From Hyphomicrobium methylovorum (GTDB lineage Bacteria; Pseudomonadota; Alphaproteobacteria; Rhizobiales; Hyphomicrobiaceae), in contig NZ_QHJE01000001.1 of NCBI RefSeq assembly GCF_013626205.1, forward strand, positions 1,550,001 to 1,614,000: a stretch of DNA of 64,000 nt, read 5' to 3'. The notes under the pieces were generated by a model. The model did no database searches and was not told where the DNA came from. It saw only the letters and a program-made list of their open reading frames with translations. This document shows positions 35,397-45,909 of the stretch, piece by piece (within the stretch, counting starts at the first letter, position 1; every line of letters begins with the position of its first letter). The translations under genes and the position numbers were made by a program.

Positions 35397-35932
35397 GTTC
35401 GACTGAACCGAAGGTCCAGGATCACGTTGCGAAGCGCGCCATCGCTGCGCTGCTTGTGACGGCGGTTGTTGCCGCGATCCTGATTTTCGGTATTGGCGAT
35501 CCGGCCTATCCGTGGATCAAAGCGCTGCATGTCATCGCGATTATTTCGTGGATGGCCGGCATGCTCTATCTGCCGCGGCTGTTCGTTTATCACTCTGAAG
35601 CGCCTGTCGGCTCACCGCAGTCGGAAATTTTCAAAGTGATGGAAGGGCGGCTTTTGCGCCTGATCATCAATCCGGCGATGATCTTCGCCTGGGTGCTGGG
35701 TCTCTGGCTTGCCTGGCGCGGCGGGTATTGGTCGGCGCCGTGGTTCCACGGAAAGCTGGTGCTGGTCATTCTGATGTCTGGTTTGCACGGGCACCTTTCG
35801 GCGGCGACGCGCGCCTTTCGCGATGACCGAAACGTGAAGACGGCGCGTCATTGGCGGATCGTCAACGAAATCCCGGCCCTGCTGATGATCGGGATTGTGA
35901 TCCTGGCGATCGTGAAGCCCTGGAGCGGTTGA
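35393..35932 (+). CDS. hemJ: Protoporphyrinogen IX oxidase HemJ (CopD-like)
   Basis: Membrane enzyme oxidising protoporphyrinogen IX to protoporphyrin IX, the HemJ type used by most alphaproteobacteria. 179 residues with four helices. The family motif WIKALHVIAIISWMAGMLYLPRLFVYH carries the haem-ligand His (key LHVIAIISWMAGMLYLPRLF), and KLVLVILMSGLHGHLS is the later helix. The ATG overlaps the hemE stop by 4 bases. Confidence 0.93.
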   Translation: MSSTEPKVQDHVAKRAIAALLVTAVVAAILIFGIGDPAYPWIKALHVIAIISWMAGMLYLPRLFVYHSEAPVGSPQSEIFKVMEGRLLRLIINPAMIFAWVLGLWLAWRGGYWSAPWFHGKLVLVILMSGLHGHLSAATRAFRDDRNVKTARHWRIVNEIPALLMIGIVILAIVKPWSG

Positions 35933-36214
35933 ATGTTCAGACCCAGCGCAAAAACGGACGCTGGCTCTCCATGCTCAAACTGATGCGCAGGCTCCCATAT
36001 TGATCTCTTTTCAGGCGCTGGCGGATCTGATATAGAGCGCTCGTCCTCATAAGGATTTTGGCCGACGGCCCCGTTTCGACGCGGTTATGCAACCCGTCAA
36101 CGTCCCGCAACATTATGACAAGGCGCCCGCCTTGCCGCCGTTCGGCCAGCTCATTCCACTTCCTCACCACTATCTACGCCGCATTGAGCGGTGCTCTTCG
36201 GAGTTCTTTCCCAG

Positions 36215-37480
36215 ATGAAACAAATGAAGCTCGAGGACTTGAAGGGGAAAACCCCCGCCGAGCTCGTCACCTTTGCCGAAGAGGCGGGTGTTGAGAATGC
36301 CTCGACCCTGCGCAAGCAGGAGCTCATGTTCGCGACGCTGAAACAGCTCGCCACGCAAGAAACGGAAATCACGGCGGTTGGCGTCGTGGAAGTTTTGCAG
36401 GACGGTTTCGGTTTCCTACGGTCGCCTGAGGCCAACTACCTGCCCGGGCCAGATGATATTTATGTTTCGCCCTCACAGATCCGGCGCTTTGCGCTGCGCA
36501 CCGGCGATACCGTCGAAGGGCAGATCCGCTCGCCGAAGGAAGGCGAACGCTACTTCGCATTGCTCAAGGTTTCGAACGTCAATTTCGAAGATCCGGAGAA
36601 GGCGAAGCACAAGAGCCACTTCGACAACCTGACGCCGCTTTATCCAACGAAGTGGCTGAAGCTCGAAATCGAAGATCCGACGATCAAGGATTTCTCGTCG
36701 CGTGTCATCGATATCGTGTCGCCACTCGGCAAGGGCCAGCGCGCACTGATCGTGGCGCCGCCGCGCACCGGTAAGACCGTGCTGCTGCAGAACATTGCGC
36801 ATTCGATCACGGCCAATCACCCAGAATGCTATCTGATCGTTCTGCTGATCGACGAACGTCCGGAAGAAGTCACAGACATGCAGCGCTCAGTGAAGGGCGA
36901 AGTCATTTCGTCGACGTTCGATGAGCCGCCGTCTCGACACGTTCAGGTCTCGGAGATGGTGATCGAGAAAGCTAAGCGTCTCGTTGAGCATAAGCGGGAC
37001 GTCGTTATTCTCCTCGACTCGATTACGCGTCTTGGTCGTGCCTACAACACGGTTGTTCCGTCTTCCGGCAAGGTGCTGACGGGCGGCGTCGACTCGAATG
37101 CGTTGCAGAGGCCGAAGCGCTTCTTCGGCGCGGCGCGCAATATCGAAGAAGGCGGCTCGCTGACCATCATCGCGACGGCGCTGATCGATACCGGCTCGCG
37201 CATGGACGAAGTGATCTTCGAAGAGTTCAAGGGTACAGGCAACTCGGAAATCATCCTGGATCGGAAGGTCTCCGACAAGCGCGTGTTCCCGGCGATCGAC
37301 GTCGCTCGCTCTGGAACGCGCAAGGAAGACCTGCTGGTGCCGCGCGATCAGCTCAAGAAGGTCTACGTGCTCCGCCGCATCCTGAACCCGATGGGCACGA
37401 TGGACGCGATCGAGTTCCTGATCGACAAGCTGCGCTCGACCAAGACAAACGGCGAGTTCTTCCAGTCGATGAACACCTAA
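36215..37480 (+). CDS. rho: Transcription termination factor Rho
   Basis: Hexameric RNA-dependent ATPase terminating transcription. 421 residues from [17 protein letters not shown]; an upstream GTG at 36191 is possible. N-terminal helical domain, cold-shock-like RNA binding domain with [23 protein letters not shown] (key GFGFLR), Walker [13 protein letters not shown], Walker [14 protein letters not shown], the Q-loop [21 protein letters not shown]. It stands downstream of hemE-hemJ with a gap of about 280 bases that would hold its promoter and leader; no strong motif seen there. Confidence 0.97.
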   Translation: MKQMKLEDLKGKTPAELVTFAEEAGVENASTLRKQELMFATLKQLATQETEITAVGVVEVLQDGFGFLRSPEANYLPGPDDIYVSPSQIRRFALRTGDTVEGQIRSPKEGERYFALLKVSNVNFEDPEKAKHKSHFDNLTPLYPTKWLKLEIEDPTIKDFSSRVIDIVSPLGKGQRALIVAPPRTGKTVLLQNIAHSITANHPECYLIVLLIDERPEEVTDMQRSVKGEVISSTFDEPPSRHVQVSEMVIEKAKRLVEHKRDVVILLDSITRLGRAYNTVVPSSGKVLTGGVDSNALQRPKRFFGAARNIEEGGSLTIIATALIDTGSRMDEVIFEEFKGTGNSEIILDRKVSDKRVFPAIDVARSGTRKEDLLVPRDQLKKVYVLRRILNPMGTMDAIEFLIDKLRSTKTNGEFFQSMNT

Positions 37481-37510
37481 GCTCAGCGCTTCAGGTTGTA
37501 TGCGAATATG

Positions 37511-37541
37511 AAAAGGCCGCCTCGTATTGGGCGGCTTTTTT
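37511..37541 (+). terminator. Intrinsic terminator after rho
   Basis: Arms GCCGCC (37516-37521) and GGCGGC (37530-37535) extended by A/T pairs at the base, followed by six T. It starts 31 bases beyond the rho stop. Confidence 0.8.
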
Positions 37542-37613
37542 GTTGCTTGGGATGCGCTACTTGGTTCAGCAACCCATGTTCGGTGGAACGCAAGGGTCAG
37601 CCTAGTTCACAAG

Positions 37614-37622
37614 TTATCCACA
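37614..37622 (+). promoter_or_regulatory. DnaA box (exact)
   Basis: TTATCCACA, identical to the consensus DnaA nine-mer, directly followed by GATAACC. Confidence 0.7.
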
Positions 37623-37692
37623 GATAACCAGTGGGATGGCAGGCGCGAAAGCTCATGAAACGCTTCAAGAAAGCGGTCTGAGTTGTAAGAGC

Positions 37693-37701
37693 TGTGGATA
37701 A
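37693..37701 (-). promoter_or_regulatory. DnaA box (exact, inverted)
   Basis: TGTGGATAA on plus is TTATCCACA on minus, exact consensus, 70 bases from the first box and in opposite orientation. Confidence 0.7.
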
Positions 37702-37833
37702 ATTCGGGTAGGGGCTGGCGATACCGGGTTATCCGGCTACCAGGCATTGTCGGATCCTACCACGATCGGTGCTGCGAGCAGTCCGGGAACCTGCCAGCGG
37801 ACCGATATCTACCGGCAGGTCGAAAGCGGAAAG

Positions 37834-38802
37834 TTACTCCGCCGCCTGAATCATGGCGCGGGCTTCCTGCGCGGGCGTCTGCTTTTCAGCGAGCTTCTTG
37901 TAGCGTTCGGGCTCGCCCTTCCCGGGTTCGTAGATGAACGGCAGCATCATCTGTTCGACGAAGCTCTTCGGGAAATGCGGAAGCTCATCGATGCCCATAT
38001 CCTTTGAGGTGATGGGGCGCGGCGGTTTCTCGTGGAACGTGCCGAGCAGCTTATCCCAGACCGTCAGCAAGAGGCCAAAGTTGCAGTCACCCTCGGTGCC
38101 CCAGTTCACGTGATGGAGGTGATGGATCCGGCCGATCGACAGGTGCGGGGTCAGCGGTCCGAGCCGGGCATCGACGTTGGAATGCTGCACGATCAGCGTG
38201 ATCGAAATCAGGAAGCCGAGAACGACCGCCACGTGCACGGGCATACCCATGATGACGAGCGGCATGTTGCCGATCACCATGTCGAGGATCTGATGCAGCG
38301 GATGGCGGATGACGCCATTCAATCCATAGAGGCGGCCGACGCCATGATGCACGGAGTGCAGTCGCCACAGCGTTGGATAGCGGTGGCTGAGATAGTGCAT
38401 CATCATGAAGGCGAAGTCGGCGACTAGGAACGCCATCAGCACTTGCGCCCACATCGGCCATTCGGTCGGCCACAAGCCCTGGAACGGGAACAGCCAGCAG
38501 ATGACAGGAATGAGAAGCACACCATTCATCGCTGACATCTCGTAAGCGATGACGTGGAAGATGTTCGTCTGCGTGTCGCCGTGTTCGGCGTTGTCGTTCC
38601 ATTCGGTATAGAACGGCGCAATGCGCTCTGCGGCGAACGCGGTGACATACGCGACGCCAAGCAACGGCAGTATCAGCAGATAGGCCCATGTATGGCCCTC
38701 CGCGATGACGAGCTCCGAAACAATCCAATAGGCAACACCCGTCAACCCGATCATCATGAAGGGGGCGTAGCCGTATCGAACAATTGCGCGCAGTGCATTC
38801 AT
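37834..38802 (-). CDS. Sterol desaturase/fatty acid hydroxylase superfamily protein
   Basis: Integral membrane di-iron oxygenase-like protein of 322 residues. Five to six hydrophobic helices and the histidine boxes HYLSHR, HSVHHG, and HHLHH that bind the two irons are present. Substrates in this superfamily include sterols, fatty acids, carotenoids and ceramides; here it is unknown. Hopanoid- or lipid-modifying roles are plausible for alphaproteobacteria but not shown by sequence. It faces rho convergently, with the DnaA boxes between. Confidence 0.85.
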   Translation of the reverse strand: MNALRAIVRYGYAPFMMIGLTGVAYWIVSELVIAEGHTWAYLLILPLLGVAYVTAFAAERIAPFYTEWNDNAEHGDTQTNIFHVIAYEMSAMNGVLLIPVICWLFPFQGLWPTEWPMWAQVLMAFLVADFAFMMMHYLSHRYPTLWRLHSVHHGVGRLYGLNGVIRHPLHQILDMVIGNMPLVIMGMPVHVAVVLGFLISITLIVQHSNVDARLGPLTPHLSIGRIHHLHHVNWGTEGDCNFGLLLTVWDKLLGTFHEKPPRPITSKDMGIDELPHFPKSFVEQMMLPFIYEPGKGEPERYKKLAEKQTPAQEARAMIQAAE

Positions 38803-38891
38803 GTCAGCAAAACTCCAGGGCCTCCATCTTGGCCCGTACGCCGGCTTTCGCCAAGCGTTAGAACTCCGAGACGTTTCAACGCGGTAAAGGC

Positions 38892-40934
38892 CTATGCTTC
38901 CATCGGCGTTCCAGTGCGGACTTGCCGCAGCCTTTCGGCCAAGGCGGCATTCGTCTGGATGGGCAATCCGCAGACCGGACCAACGCAGACGTAAGCCGTT
39001 GATTTGCCGTCAATTGGGGTTTTTCCGCTGAGCGGCGAGCCGGTCTCCGCGAGGTCTCCGCGGCTGACGAACTCAAGCGCGCCTGGCAGCGAGATTGTCT
39101 TGAGCACATTTGCGAGAGCATCGTCTTTCGCAAGGCAGATGCCCACTTGAACCATGCCATCCAAATCCAATTCGGCGGCCAACAACCCACAATGGCCGAT
39201 CGGCGCGCGGGCGACAGACGGAGCGAATGCCTTCTGAATTTCACGGGCGCGCTTCTCATAAGCGGCGTCACCCGTGATGGTGGCCAGTGCCAGAAGATTT
39301 GAAAGTTGTATGGGGTTAGCATTCGGCGTCGCATCGTCATTCGCCGATTTCATGCGAACGATGAGATCGGTGGTGTCATCGGCTGAGGTGAAATAGCCCC
39401 CGGCGGATTCGTCCCAATAGTGCGCGTCGAGCGTCCGGGTCCACGCTTTGGCATGCGCGAGATACGTTTCGGAGCCGGTGGCTTCAAACAGGCGGAGGGC
39501 CGCCCACGTCATGTTCGCGAAATCAGATGCAGTGGCTGGCGCTTTGGCGAGATTGGCGCGATAGGCGTGAAAGAGCCGGGACGCGTCCTTCGTGGCGGCG
39601 AGCTTCGTGACGATCGCTTCGAATGCGCGCTCAGCGACCTTCAACCAGTTCGGTTCGTCGAAGACGATCGCGGCGCGGGCCAAGGCGGCGATCATCAATC
39701 CGTTCCAGTCGGCGAGGATCTTGTCGTCCCAACCGGGACGGATGCGCTGCCCGCGACGCTCAAGAAGTTTGGCGCGCAATGTTGCGAGGTGCGCTTCTTC
39801 TTCATGTGAAAGACGCGCCATCTGATCCAGGCGATTGAGGATGGTCGCGCCCTCGAAGTTTCCTTCCGGCGTCACGCCATAGGTGCGCGCGAAGAATGCA
39901 GCATCCTCTGAGCCGAGGACGTCTGCGATTTCGGATGCGCTCCAGACGTAGAACTTGCCTTCTTCGCCTTCGCTGTCCGCGTCGAGAGATGACGCAAATC
40001 CTCCGGACTCGCCGATCATTTCGCGTTCGAGCCAGGCGACCGTTTCTGCAACGCGCGCAGCGAATAACGGCTCCTGTGTTTCGCGCCAGACCTCCGTCAA
40101 CAGATCGATCAAAAGAGCGTTGTCGTAGAGCATTTTCTCGAAGTGCGGCACGAGCCAATTCTCATCGACCGAATAGCGCGCGAAGCCACCGCCGAGATGA
40201 TCGTAGATGCCGCCCTGGCAGATGTTGCGTAACGTGATGATGACAGCGTGACGTGCACTCTCATCATCGAAGCGGATACCTGCGCGCCAGAGCAACCAGA
40301 AGATACTTCGCTGCGGAAACTTGGGAGCGCCGGAGAGACCGCCGCGCGTGATGTCTGTGGCGCGGACGAGTGCGGCGGCGACGTCCTTCATGGAAGGTTT
40401 CGCTGAAGTGTTTTCACCATCGCTTTCGTGTCCGTCTGCGCGCAGCGACGCGATCAGAGCTTCCGCATTCTTGCGCACGTTCTCAGGCTGACTTTGGAAG
40501 GCCTCAGCGATGCGCAACAGGACAGCGACGAATGCCGGTCGCCCATATGCGGACTCACGCGGGAAGTATGTTCCGCCCCAGAAGGGTCGTGCATCGCTGT
40601 CGAGAAACATCGTCAGCGGCCAACCGCCTTGCTCTCCGAGACGATGCAATGCGCCCATGTAGATCGCATCGATATCGGGGCGTTCCTCGCGGTCCACTTT
40701 GATGTTCACGAACAGCTCGTTCATGACGTTCGCGGTGCCGACGTCTTCGAAGCTTTCATGCGCCATGACATGGCACCAGTGGCAGGCCGCATAGCCGACC
40801 GAAAGAAGGATCGGTTTGCCGGTTCGCTTTGCCTCGGCCAGTGCGTCCGGTTCCCATGCCCACCAGTGAACCGGGTTGTCCTTGTGCTGCAGAAGGTAAG
40901 GGCTCGTTTCGTATTGCAGACGATTTTCACTCAT
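38892..40934 (-). CDS. DUF255 thioredoxin-domain protein (YyaL/SSP411 family)
   Basis: 680-residue cytoplasmic protein. N-terminal thioredoxin-like DUF255 domain, opening [21 protein letters not shown], with [18 protein letters not shown] in the active-site position (CxxC), then [23 protein letters not shown]. The rest is an (alpha/alpha) barrel resembling N-acyl-glucosamine epimerases, with [21 protein letters not shown]. Length is typical for the family. Function is not established. Divergent from mnmE by 62 bases. Confidence 0.9.
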   Translation of the reverse strand: MSENRLQYETSPYLLQHKDNPVHWWAWEPDALAEAKRTGKPILLSVGYAACHWCHVMAHESFEDVGTANVMNELFVNIKVDREERPDIDAIYMGALHRLGEQGGWPLTMFLDSDARPFWGGTYFPRESAYGRPAFVAVLLRIAEAFQSQPENVRKNAEALIASLRADGHESDGENTSAKPSMKDVAAALVRATDITRGGLSGAPKFPQRSIFWLLWRAGIRFDDESARHAVIITLRNICQGGIYDHLGGGFARYSVDENWLVPHFEKMLYDNALLIDLLTEVWRETQEPLFAARVAETVAWLEREMIGESGGFASSLDADSEGEEGKFYVWSASEIADVLGSEDAAFFARTYGVTPEGNFEGATILNRLDQMARLSHEEEAHLATLRAKLLERRGQRIRPGWDDKILADWNGLMIAALARAAIVFDEPNWLKVAERAFEAIVTKLAATKDASRLFHAYRANLAKAPATASDFANMTWAALRLFEATGSETYLAHAKAWTRTLDAHYWDESAGGYFTSADDTTDLIVRMKSANDDATPNANPIQLSNLLALATITGDAAYEKRAREIQKAFAPSVARAPIGHCGLLAAELDLDGMVQVGICLAKDDALANVLKTISLPGALEFVSRGDLAETGSPLSGKTPIDGKSTAYVCVGPVCGLPIQTNAALAERLRQVRTGTPMEA

Positions 40935-40996
40935 CGAGACAGGGCACCTTTGCTGGATCGGTTGCGCACGAGAGGATGTGCAGGTAGGCGAAGTCT

Positions 40997-42310
40997 ATGG
41001 GAGATGCCTCAACCATCTATGCGCTGTCGAGTGGCGCTGGGCGCGCCGGAGTCGCGGTGATCCGTGTTTCGGGTCCGGCTGCGCATGCTTCGTTGGTGCA
41101 GATGGTAAAGTCGCCGCCGCTTCCGCGCTACGGGGCGTTCCGCACGATCCGCCATCCTAGAACGCACGAGATCATAGATGGTGCCGTGGTTCTATGGTTC
41201 GAAGCGCGCTCGAGCGAGACCGGCGAAGACGTTGTCGAATTCCAGGTGCACGGCAGCCGCGCGGTTATCACCGCGATGTTTGCGGCGCTGAAAGAGATCG
41301 ATGGATGCCGCCTGGCGGAGCCTGGCGAATTCGCGCGCCGGGCGTTTGAAAACGGCAAGCTGGACCTGGCTCAGGTTGAGGGATTGGCCGACCTCATCGA
41401 TGCGGAAACGGAATCGCAGCGGCGGCAGGCCGTGGCACAGACAGCGGGAGCGCTGTCGAAACTCTACGAGAGCTGGCGCTCGCGATTGATCGAGATTGCC
41501 GGGCTCGTCGAAGCGGCCATCGATTTTTCAGATGAAGGTGATGTGGCGGCGTCCGCCGTCAGTGATGCGCGGCAACGGGCTTCGGTGCTGTCCGATGAGA
41601 TCGCTCGGCACTTGGACGACGGGCATCGTGGTGAGATCCTTCGTGAAGGGTTTCGCGTGGCACTGCTTGGCGCACCGAATGCGGGCAAGTCGAGCCTGCT
41701 CAATGCGCTCGCGCGCCGGGACGCGGCGATCGTTTCCGCCGAGGCGGGTACGACGCGTGACGTGATCGAAGTCCGATTGGATCTTGGCGGGCTGCCGGTC
41801 ATCGTGTCGGACACGGCGGGTATTCGCGAGGCGGCGAGCGATATCGAGCGAGAAGGGATCCGGCGAAGCCTTGCCGTGGCGCGCGAGGCTGATTTGGTGG
41901 TGTGGCTGAGCGAAACCTGCGACTCAAACATTCCGCAGGGGATTTCACGTGAAACAAGCCTTGCAATTTGTTCCAAAGCTGACCTCGCGAGAGAATCAAA
42001 TGGCTCGGACCTCCGTGTTTCGGCTCTGACCGGTGAAGGGCTCGACAGACTGATCGGGGAGATTTCTCGGCGCGCCCATACGGCCGTCGGGGCAAGCAGC
42101 GAACCCGCGTTGACGCGAGTCCGGCATCGGCAAAATCTGGAAGCGGCCCTCGAAAGCATTCGTGCGTTTCTTGGTGGCAACGTCGAGGCGGTCGAGCTGC
42201 GGGCTGAGGACGTTCGACGTGCATCTCACGCGCTTGGGCGGATCACCGGACGTGTCGACGTTGAAGACGTGCTGGACCAAATTTTCAGCCGTTTTTGCAT
42301 TGGTAAATGA
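40997..42310 (+). CDS. mnmE: tRNA uridine-5-carboxymethylaminomethyl(34) GTPase MnmE
   Basis: GTPase that works with MnmG to modify wobble U34 of tRNA. 437 residues: N-terminal formyl-THF-binding domain (STIYALSSGAGRAGVAVIRVSG), helical domain with an inserted G domain (G1 GAPNAGKSSLLNAL, GTTRD switch, DTAG), and the C-terminal FCIGK whose Cys-x-Gly-Lys closes the family. The coding sequence contains a parS-like site at 41941. G domain residues are intact, although the spacer between G3 and G5 is short. Confidence 0.95.
   Translation: MGDASTIYALSSGAGRAGVAVIRVSGPAAHASLVQMVKSPPLPRYGAFRTIRHPRTHEIIDGAVVLWFEARSSETGEDVVEFQVHGSRAVITAMFAALKEIDGCRLAEPGEFARRAFENGKLDLAQVEGLADLIDAETESQRRQAVAQTAGALSKLYESWRSRLIEIAGLVEAAIDFSDEGDVAASAVSDARQRASVLSDEIARHLDDGHRGEILREGFRVALLGAPNAGKSSLLNALARRDAAIVSAEAGTTRDVIEVRLDLGGLPVIVSDTAGIREAASDIEREGIRRSLAVAREADLVVWLSETCDSNIPQGISRETSLAICSKADLARESNGSDLRVSALTGEGLDRLIGEISRRAHTAVGASSEPALTRVRHRQNLEAALESIRAFLGGNVEAVELRAEDVRRASHALGRITGRVDVEDVLDQIFSRFCIGK
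41941..41956. other. parS-like site 1 (inside mnmE)
   Basis: GATTTCACGTGAAACA, 14 of 16 matches to the parS consensus TGTTTCACGTGAAACA, with the palindromic core intact. It codes for Ile-Ser-Arg-Glu-Thr in MnmE. Confidence 0.75.
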
Positions 42311-42312
42311 AT

Positions 42313-42328
42313 TGTTTCACGTGAATCC
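42313..42328. other. parS-like site 2 (mnmE-mnmG gap)
   Basis: TGTTTCACGTGAATCC, 14 of 16 to the parS consensus. The next site begins at 42328, so two ParB sites stand 15 bases apart, centre to centre. Confidence 0.75.
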
Positions 42329-42343
42329 GTTTCACGTGAATCT
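42328..42343. other. parS-like site 3 (mnmE-mnmG gap)
   Basis: CGTTTCACGTGAATCT, 13 of 16 to the parS consensus, with the TTCACGTGAA core, in direct repeat with the previous site (GTTTCACGTGAATC twice). Confidence 0.7.
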
Positions 42344-42454
42344 TTTTGAATCATTCAAAACAGATTTGTTGAGACATTCCGGCCCGCATCTGCCGTGATA
42401 TGGCGCGCGTGAAGCCGCTTTCGCGGCGGTGGCCGATGCGCTAATCCACGGCCC

Positions 42455-44341
42455 ATGAACAAGCAGACCTATGACGTCATTGTCGTCGGGGGTGGGCACG
42501 CCGGGACTGAGGCTGCGGCCGCGGCGGCGCGCATGGGGGCGCGCACGGCCCTTGTAACCCATTCCCGGGCGACCATCGGCGAGATGTCTTGCAATCCGGC
42601 CATCGGGGGGCTCGGGAAGGGCCATCTCGTGCGCGAGATCGATGCGCTCGACGGGCTGATGGGGCGGGTCGCCGATGCGGCGGGCATTCAGTTTCGACTG
42701 CTGAACCGATCCAAGGGCCCGGCGGTGCATGGGCCGCGGACCCAGGCGGATCGCAAGCTTTACCGGCAGGCGATGCAGGCTGAAATCGCGGCGACGCCTA
42801 GACTTGATGTGATTGAGGGCGGTGTCGAAGACCTTATCGTGGTGCCGGGAGCATCTGGCGACCGGGTTGCCGGGGTCGTAACGGCGACCGGGGTCACGCT
42901 TTCGGCCGGAGCCGTGGTCCTGACGACCGGCACGTTTCTGAACGGCCTCATCCATATGGGCGAGGAGACCATTCCGGCGGGGCGGGTTGGGGAAGCGCCG
43001 GCGCTCAAGCTGTCCGACCGGCTCTATGCGCTGGGGTTGCGGCTCGGGCGTCTGAAGACCGGGACACCGGCTCGGCTTGCACGCGACTCAATTGAGTGGT
43101 CCGCGCTCGAGATGCAGTTGGCGGACGACGAGCCCGTGCCATTTTCGTTTTTGACCGGGCGAATCGCCAATCCTCAGATCGCCTGCGGGATCACACATAC
43201 GACAGCGGCGACGCACGAGATCATTCGCGCGAATCTGCAGAAATCGCCTGTTTATTCGGGCCAAATCAGAAGCGTCGGGCCACGCTATTGCCCGTCGATC
43301 GAAGACAAGGTTGTTCGGTTTGCTGACCGGTCCTCGCACCAGGTCTTTCTCGAACCCGAGGGGCTGGACGACGACACGGTCTACCCCAACGGCGTTTCGA
43401 CGGCATTGCCGGTGGCTGTGCAGGACGCCTTTCTGCGTACGATGCGGGGCTTGGAACACGTTGTCATCAAGCGGCCCGGATACGCGATCGAATACGATTA
43501 CGTCGATCCGCGCGAACTCAGTCCGGTGCTGGAAGTCCGGCGGCTTCCGGGGCTGTTCCTCGCGGGGCAGATCAACGGTACGACGGGGTACGAGGAAGCT
43601 GGTGCGCAGGGCATTCTCGCCGGGATCAATGCTGCTCTGCTGGCGTCCGGTGGTGGCCGCTCCTTCAGCGTTTCGCGGACTGAGGGGTATCTCGGCGTGA
43701 TGGTCGATGACCTCGTGACCCGGGGTGTGTCCGAGCCCTATCGTATGTTTACGTCGCGCGCCGAGTTCCGATTGAAATTGCGAGCAGACAATGCAGATCA
43801 ACGGCTTACGGCCGCAGGCATAGGAATCGGTTGCGTTGGCGCGACTCGCAAGGCGGCGTTCGATCTCAAGGCGAAAGCGCTGGCTGATGGCTTCGATCTG
43901 CTGAACCGGCTGTCGTTGACGCCGACGGAAGCTGGACGGCATGGGCTGGCTGTTAATCGCGACGGTCGGCGGCGGACGGCGTTCGAGTTGCTGTCTTTGC
44001 CGGAGATTTCTCTGGAGCGACTCGAATCGGTCTGGCCGGAGATCAAGGGACTGGATTCGCGAATCGGGTCGCAGCTTGAAGTCGATGCCCGGTATGCCGT
44101 GTATCTCAGCCGGCAGGACGAGGACGTGGCTCAGTTGCAGCGAGACGAAGCTATCGCTATCCCGGAAGACTTTGATTTTGCGTCGATTTCCGGATTGTCG
44201 GCTGAGGCCAAAGCGAAGCTGATCCGGCATCGGCCGGCGACCATCGCTCAGGCCGGCCGCCTTGAGGGGATGACGCCTGCGGCGCTTCTCGTGCTGTTGG
44301 CCCGCCTCAAGGCCGACCGGCGCACGAGACAGTCGGCGTGA
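42455..44341 (+). CDS. mnmG: tRNA uridine-5-carboxymethylaminomethyl(34) synthesis enzyme MnmG
   Basis: FAD enzyme (GidA) partnering MnmE. 628 residues: N-terminal FAD-binding [68 protein letters not shown], and [25 protein letters not shown], with the C-terminal helical domain for MnmE binding. ATG is 144 bases after mnmE; that gap holds two parS sites. Its stop overlaps the rsmG GTG by 4 bases. Confidence 0.97.
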   Translation: MNKQTYDVIVVGGGHAGTEAAAAAARMGARTALVTHSRATIGEMSCNPAIGGLGKGHLVREIDALDGLMGRVADAAGIQFRLLNRSKGPAVHGPRTQADRKLYRQAMQAEIAATPRLDVIEGGVEDLIVVPGASGDRVAGVVTATGVTLSAGAVVLTTGTFLNGLIHMGEETIPAGRVGEAPALKLSDRLYALGLRLGRLKTGTPARLARDSIEWSALEMQLADDEPVPFSFLTGRIANPQIACGITHTTAATHEIIRANLQKSPVYSGQIRSVGPRYCPSIEDKVVRFADRSSHQVFLEPEGLDDDTVYPNGVSTALPVAVQDAFLRTMRGLEHVVIKRPGYAIEYDYVDPRELSPVLEVRRLPGLFLAGQINGTTGYEEAGAQGILAGINAALLASGGGRSFSVSRTEGYLGVMVDDLVTRGVSEPYRMFTSRAEFRLKLRADNADQRLTAAGIGIGCVGATRKAAFDLKAKALADGFDLLNRLSLTPTEAGRHGLAVNRDGRRRTAFELLSLPEISLERLESVWPEIKGLDSRIGSQLEVDARYAVYLSRQDEDVAQLQRDEAIAIPEDFDFASISGLSAEAKAKLIRHRPATIAQAGRLEGMTPAALLVLLARLKADRRTRQSA

Positions 44342-45000
44342 CGGGGGTTATCGGCCCGATCGATGGGCCCGAATCATTCGCCGCCAACTTTCCAATTTCA
44401 CGTGAAACCCGTGATCGGCTGGTCGTTTACGCCGAGCTACTGGGCCGCTGGCAGAAAGCCATCAACCTCGTGGCGCCCAAAACGCTCGGGGATTTGTGGC
44501 AGCGGCACATGGCGGATAGTGCCCAGCTTTGGCGCTTTCGGCCGCCCGAATCACACTTGTGGCTGGATCTTGGCTCGGGGGCCGGGTTTCCGGGCCTTGT
44601 TTTGGCTATTCTCGGGGCGGAAACTGGCGAAACGCGTCATACGCTGGTCGAAAGCGACAATCGAAAGGCGGCATTTTTGCGGGAAGCGGCCCGTGTGACG
44701 GGCATCGCTGTGGACATCCTGTGTATGCGCAGCGAAAATTCCGAGACTCGCGCTAAGGTGGGCGCGGTGGACTGCGTCACGGCACGCGCGCTCGCGCCGC
44801 TTCCTCGGCTTGTCGAGCTCGCTGCCCCCTATTATGGGCCGTCGACGCTCGGGTTGTTTCTAAAAGGCCGCGAGGTTGCGGCGGAAATCGACGAAGCGGC
44901 TCAAACCTGGCACTTCGCCTATGAGCTGCAACCGAGCCTGACGGACGAAAGTGGTCGCGTACTGTTGCTCAAAGCGTTGAAGTCCAAGACGGAGGAGTGA
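44338..45000 (+). CDS. rsmG: 16S rRNA (guanine(527)-N(7))-methyltransferase RsmG
   Basis: SAM-dependent methyltransferase (GidB), 220 residues, starting GTG in the mnmG stop. Contains [33 protein letters not shown] (SAM site), [17 protein letters not shown] and [23 protein letters not shown]. The N-terminal coding region includes a parS-like site at 44394. Followed by parA after 4 bases. Confidence 0.95.
   Translation: MTGVIGPIDGPESFAANFPISRETRDRLVVYAELLGRWQKAINLVAPKTLGDLWQRHMADSAQLWRFRPPESHLWLDLGSGAGFPGLVLAILGAETGETRHTLVESDNRKAAFLREAARVTGIAVDILCMRSENSETRAKVGAVDCVTARALAPLPRLVELAAPYYGPSTLGLFLKGREVAAEIDEAAQTWHFAYELQPSLTDESGRVLLLKALKSKTEE
44394..44409. other. parS-like site 4 (inside rsmG)
   Basis: AATTTCACGTGAAACC, 13 of 16 to the parS consensus with the 12-base palindrome TTTCACGTGAAA intact. 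Again it codes Ile-Ser-Arg-Glu-Thr. Confidence 0.72.
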
Positions 45001-45004
45001 GCCC

Positions 45005-45850
45005 GTGGCCGGCTATGTTTCTGGCGCAGGCGGCGCGAACGGCGGCCCACGGGTCGTCGCGATCGCCAATCAGAAGGGCGGGGTCGGCAAGACCACAACC
45101 GCTATCAATCTTGGAACGGCGCTCGCGGCGGTTGGCGAGCGCGTGCTTGTGCTTGATCTCGATTCGCAGGGCAACGCCTCGACCGGGCTCGGCATCGATA
45201 CGGAATCTCGCTTTAAAACGTCCTTCGATGTTCTGGCTGGCAAGGCCAGTATTCTCGACACCGTTCTGAAAACCGCGGTGCCGGGTGTGTTCGTCGTTCC
45301 GGCAAACAGCGATCTCGTCGGTATCGACAGTGCGCTTGCTGGCGATCAATCGCGGCCCTTCAAACTGCGTGATGCGGTGACGGCACTTGTCGGTCAACAG
45401 CGCGCGCGGCCGAACGATACGCAATTCAGCTACGTGCTGATCGATTGTCCGCCGTCACTCAATGTCTTGACGCTCAACGCGATGACGGCGGCGCATGCGG
45501 TGATTGTTCCGGTGCAATGTGAGTTCTTCGCGCTTGAAGGAATTTCGCAGCTAAAGGATTCTATTGAGCAGATCCGCGCGACGCTCAATCCGCGCCTCGA
45601 AATTCAAGGCGTGGTGCTGACGATGCATGATGCGCGAACGTCGTTATCGCGTGAAGTCGCGGATAACGTGCGGGCGTTCTTCGGGCCGAAGGTCTACGAC
45701 ACGGTGATCCCGCGCAACACGCGGGTGGCGGAGGCGCCATCACACGGCAAGCCCATCCTTCTTTACGACTACGATTGCGCCGGAAGCCAAGCGTACATTC
45801 GGTTGGCGACGGAGATCATTGAACGGGAACGACGCTACAAAGCGGCCTAA
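45005..45850 (+). CDS. parA: Chromosome partitioning protein ParA
   Basis: Walker-type ATPase moving the ParB-parS complex during chromosome segregation. 281 residues with the deviant Walker A NQKGGVGKTTTAINLGTALA, LVLDLDSQGNASTGLG, and DYVLIDCPPS-type Walker B (YVLIDCPPSLNVLTLNA). GTG start with GGAGGAG upstream in the end of rsmG. It is followed by parB after 59 bases. Confidence 0.96.
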   Translation: MAGYVSGAGGANGGPRVVAIANQKGGVGKTTTAINLGTALAAVGERVLVLDLDSQGNASTGLGIDTESRFKTSFDVLAGKASILDTVLKTAVPGVFVVPANSDLVGIDSALAGDQSRPFKLRDAVTALVGQQRARPNDTQFSYVLIDCPPSLNVLTLNAMTAAHAVIVPVQCEFFALEGISQLKDSIEQIRATLNPRLEIQGVVLTMHDARTSLSREVADNVRAFFGPKVYDTVIPRNTRVAEAPSHGKPILLYDYDCAGSQAYIRLATEIIERERRYKAA

Positions 45851-45909
45851 AACAGCAGTGTTTTGGCGCTTTTCGCGGGGATAGATTTCTAGCAGGGGAA
45901 GAATAGCAG

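Larger units (their letters stand above)
37542..37833. other. Intergenic region with two exact DnaA boxes
   Basis: Between the rho terminator and the end of the sterol-desaturase gene. No credible coding frame. It contains TTATCCACA at 37614-37622 and its reverse complement TGTGGATAA at 37693-37701, plus a partial TTATCC at 37729. Two exact nine-mers within 90 bases in a GC-rich genome are unlikely by chance, so this is either part of the origin or a DnaA titration/regulatory site, 3.3 kb from the ppsR-hemE gap. Confidence 0.6.

Noticed and set aside
37747-38007. 86-residue forward frame in front of the sterol-desaturase gene end
   Set aside because: Overlaps the C-terminus of a conserved protein on the other strand and has no ribosome binding site.
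43088-44230. 380-residue reverse open frame opposite mnmG
   Set aside because: Antisense to intact mnmG, no ribosome binding site and no recognisable motif.
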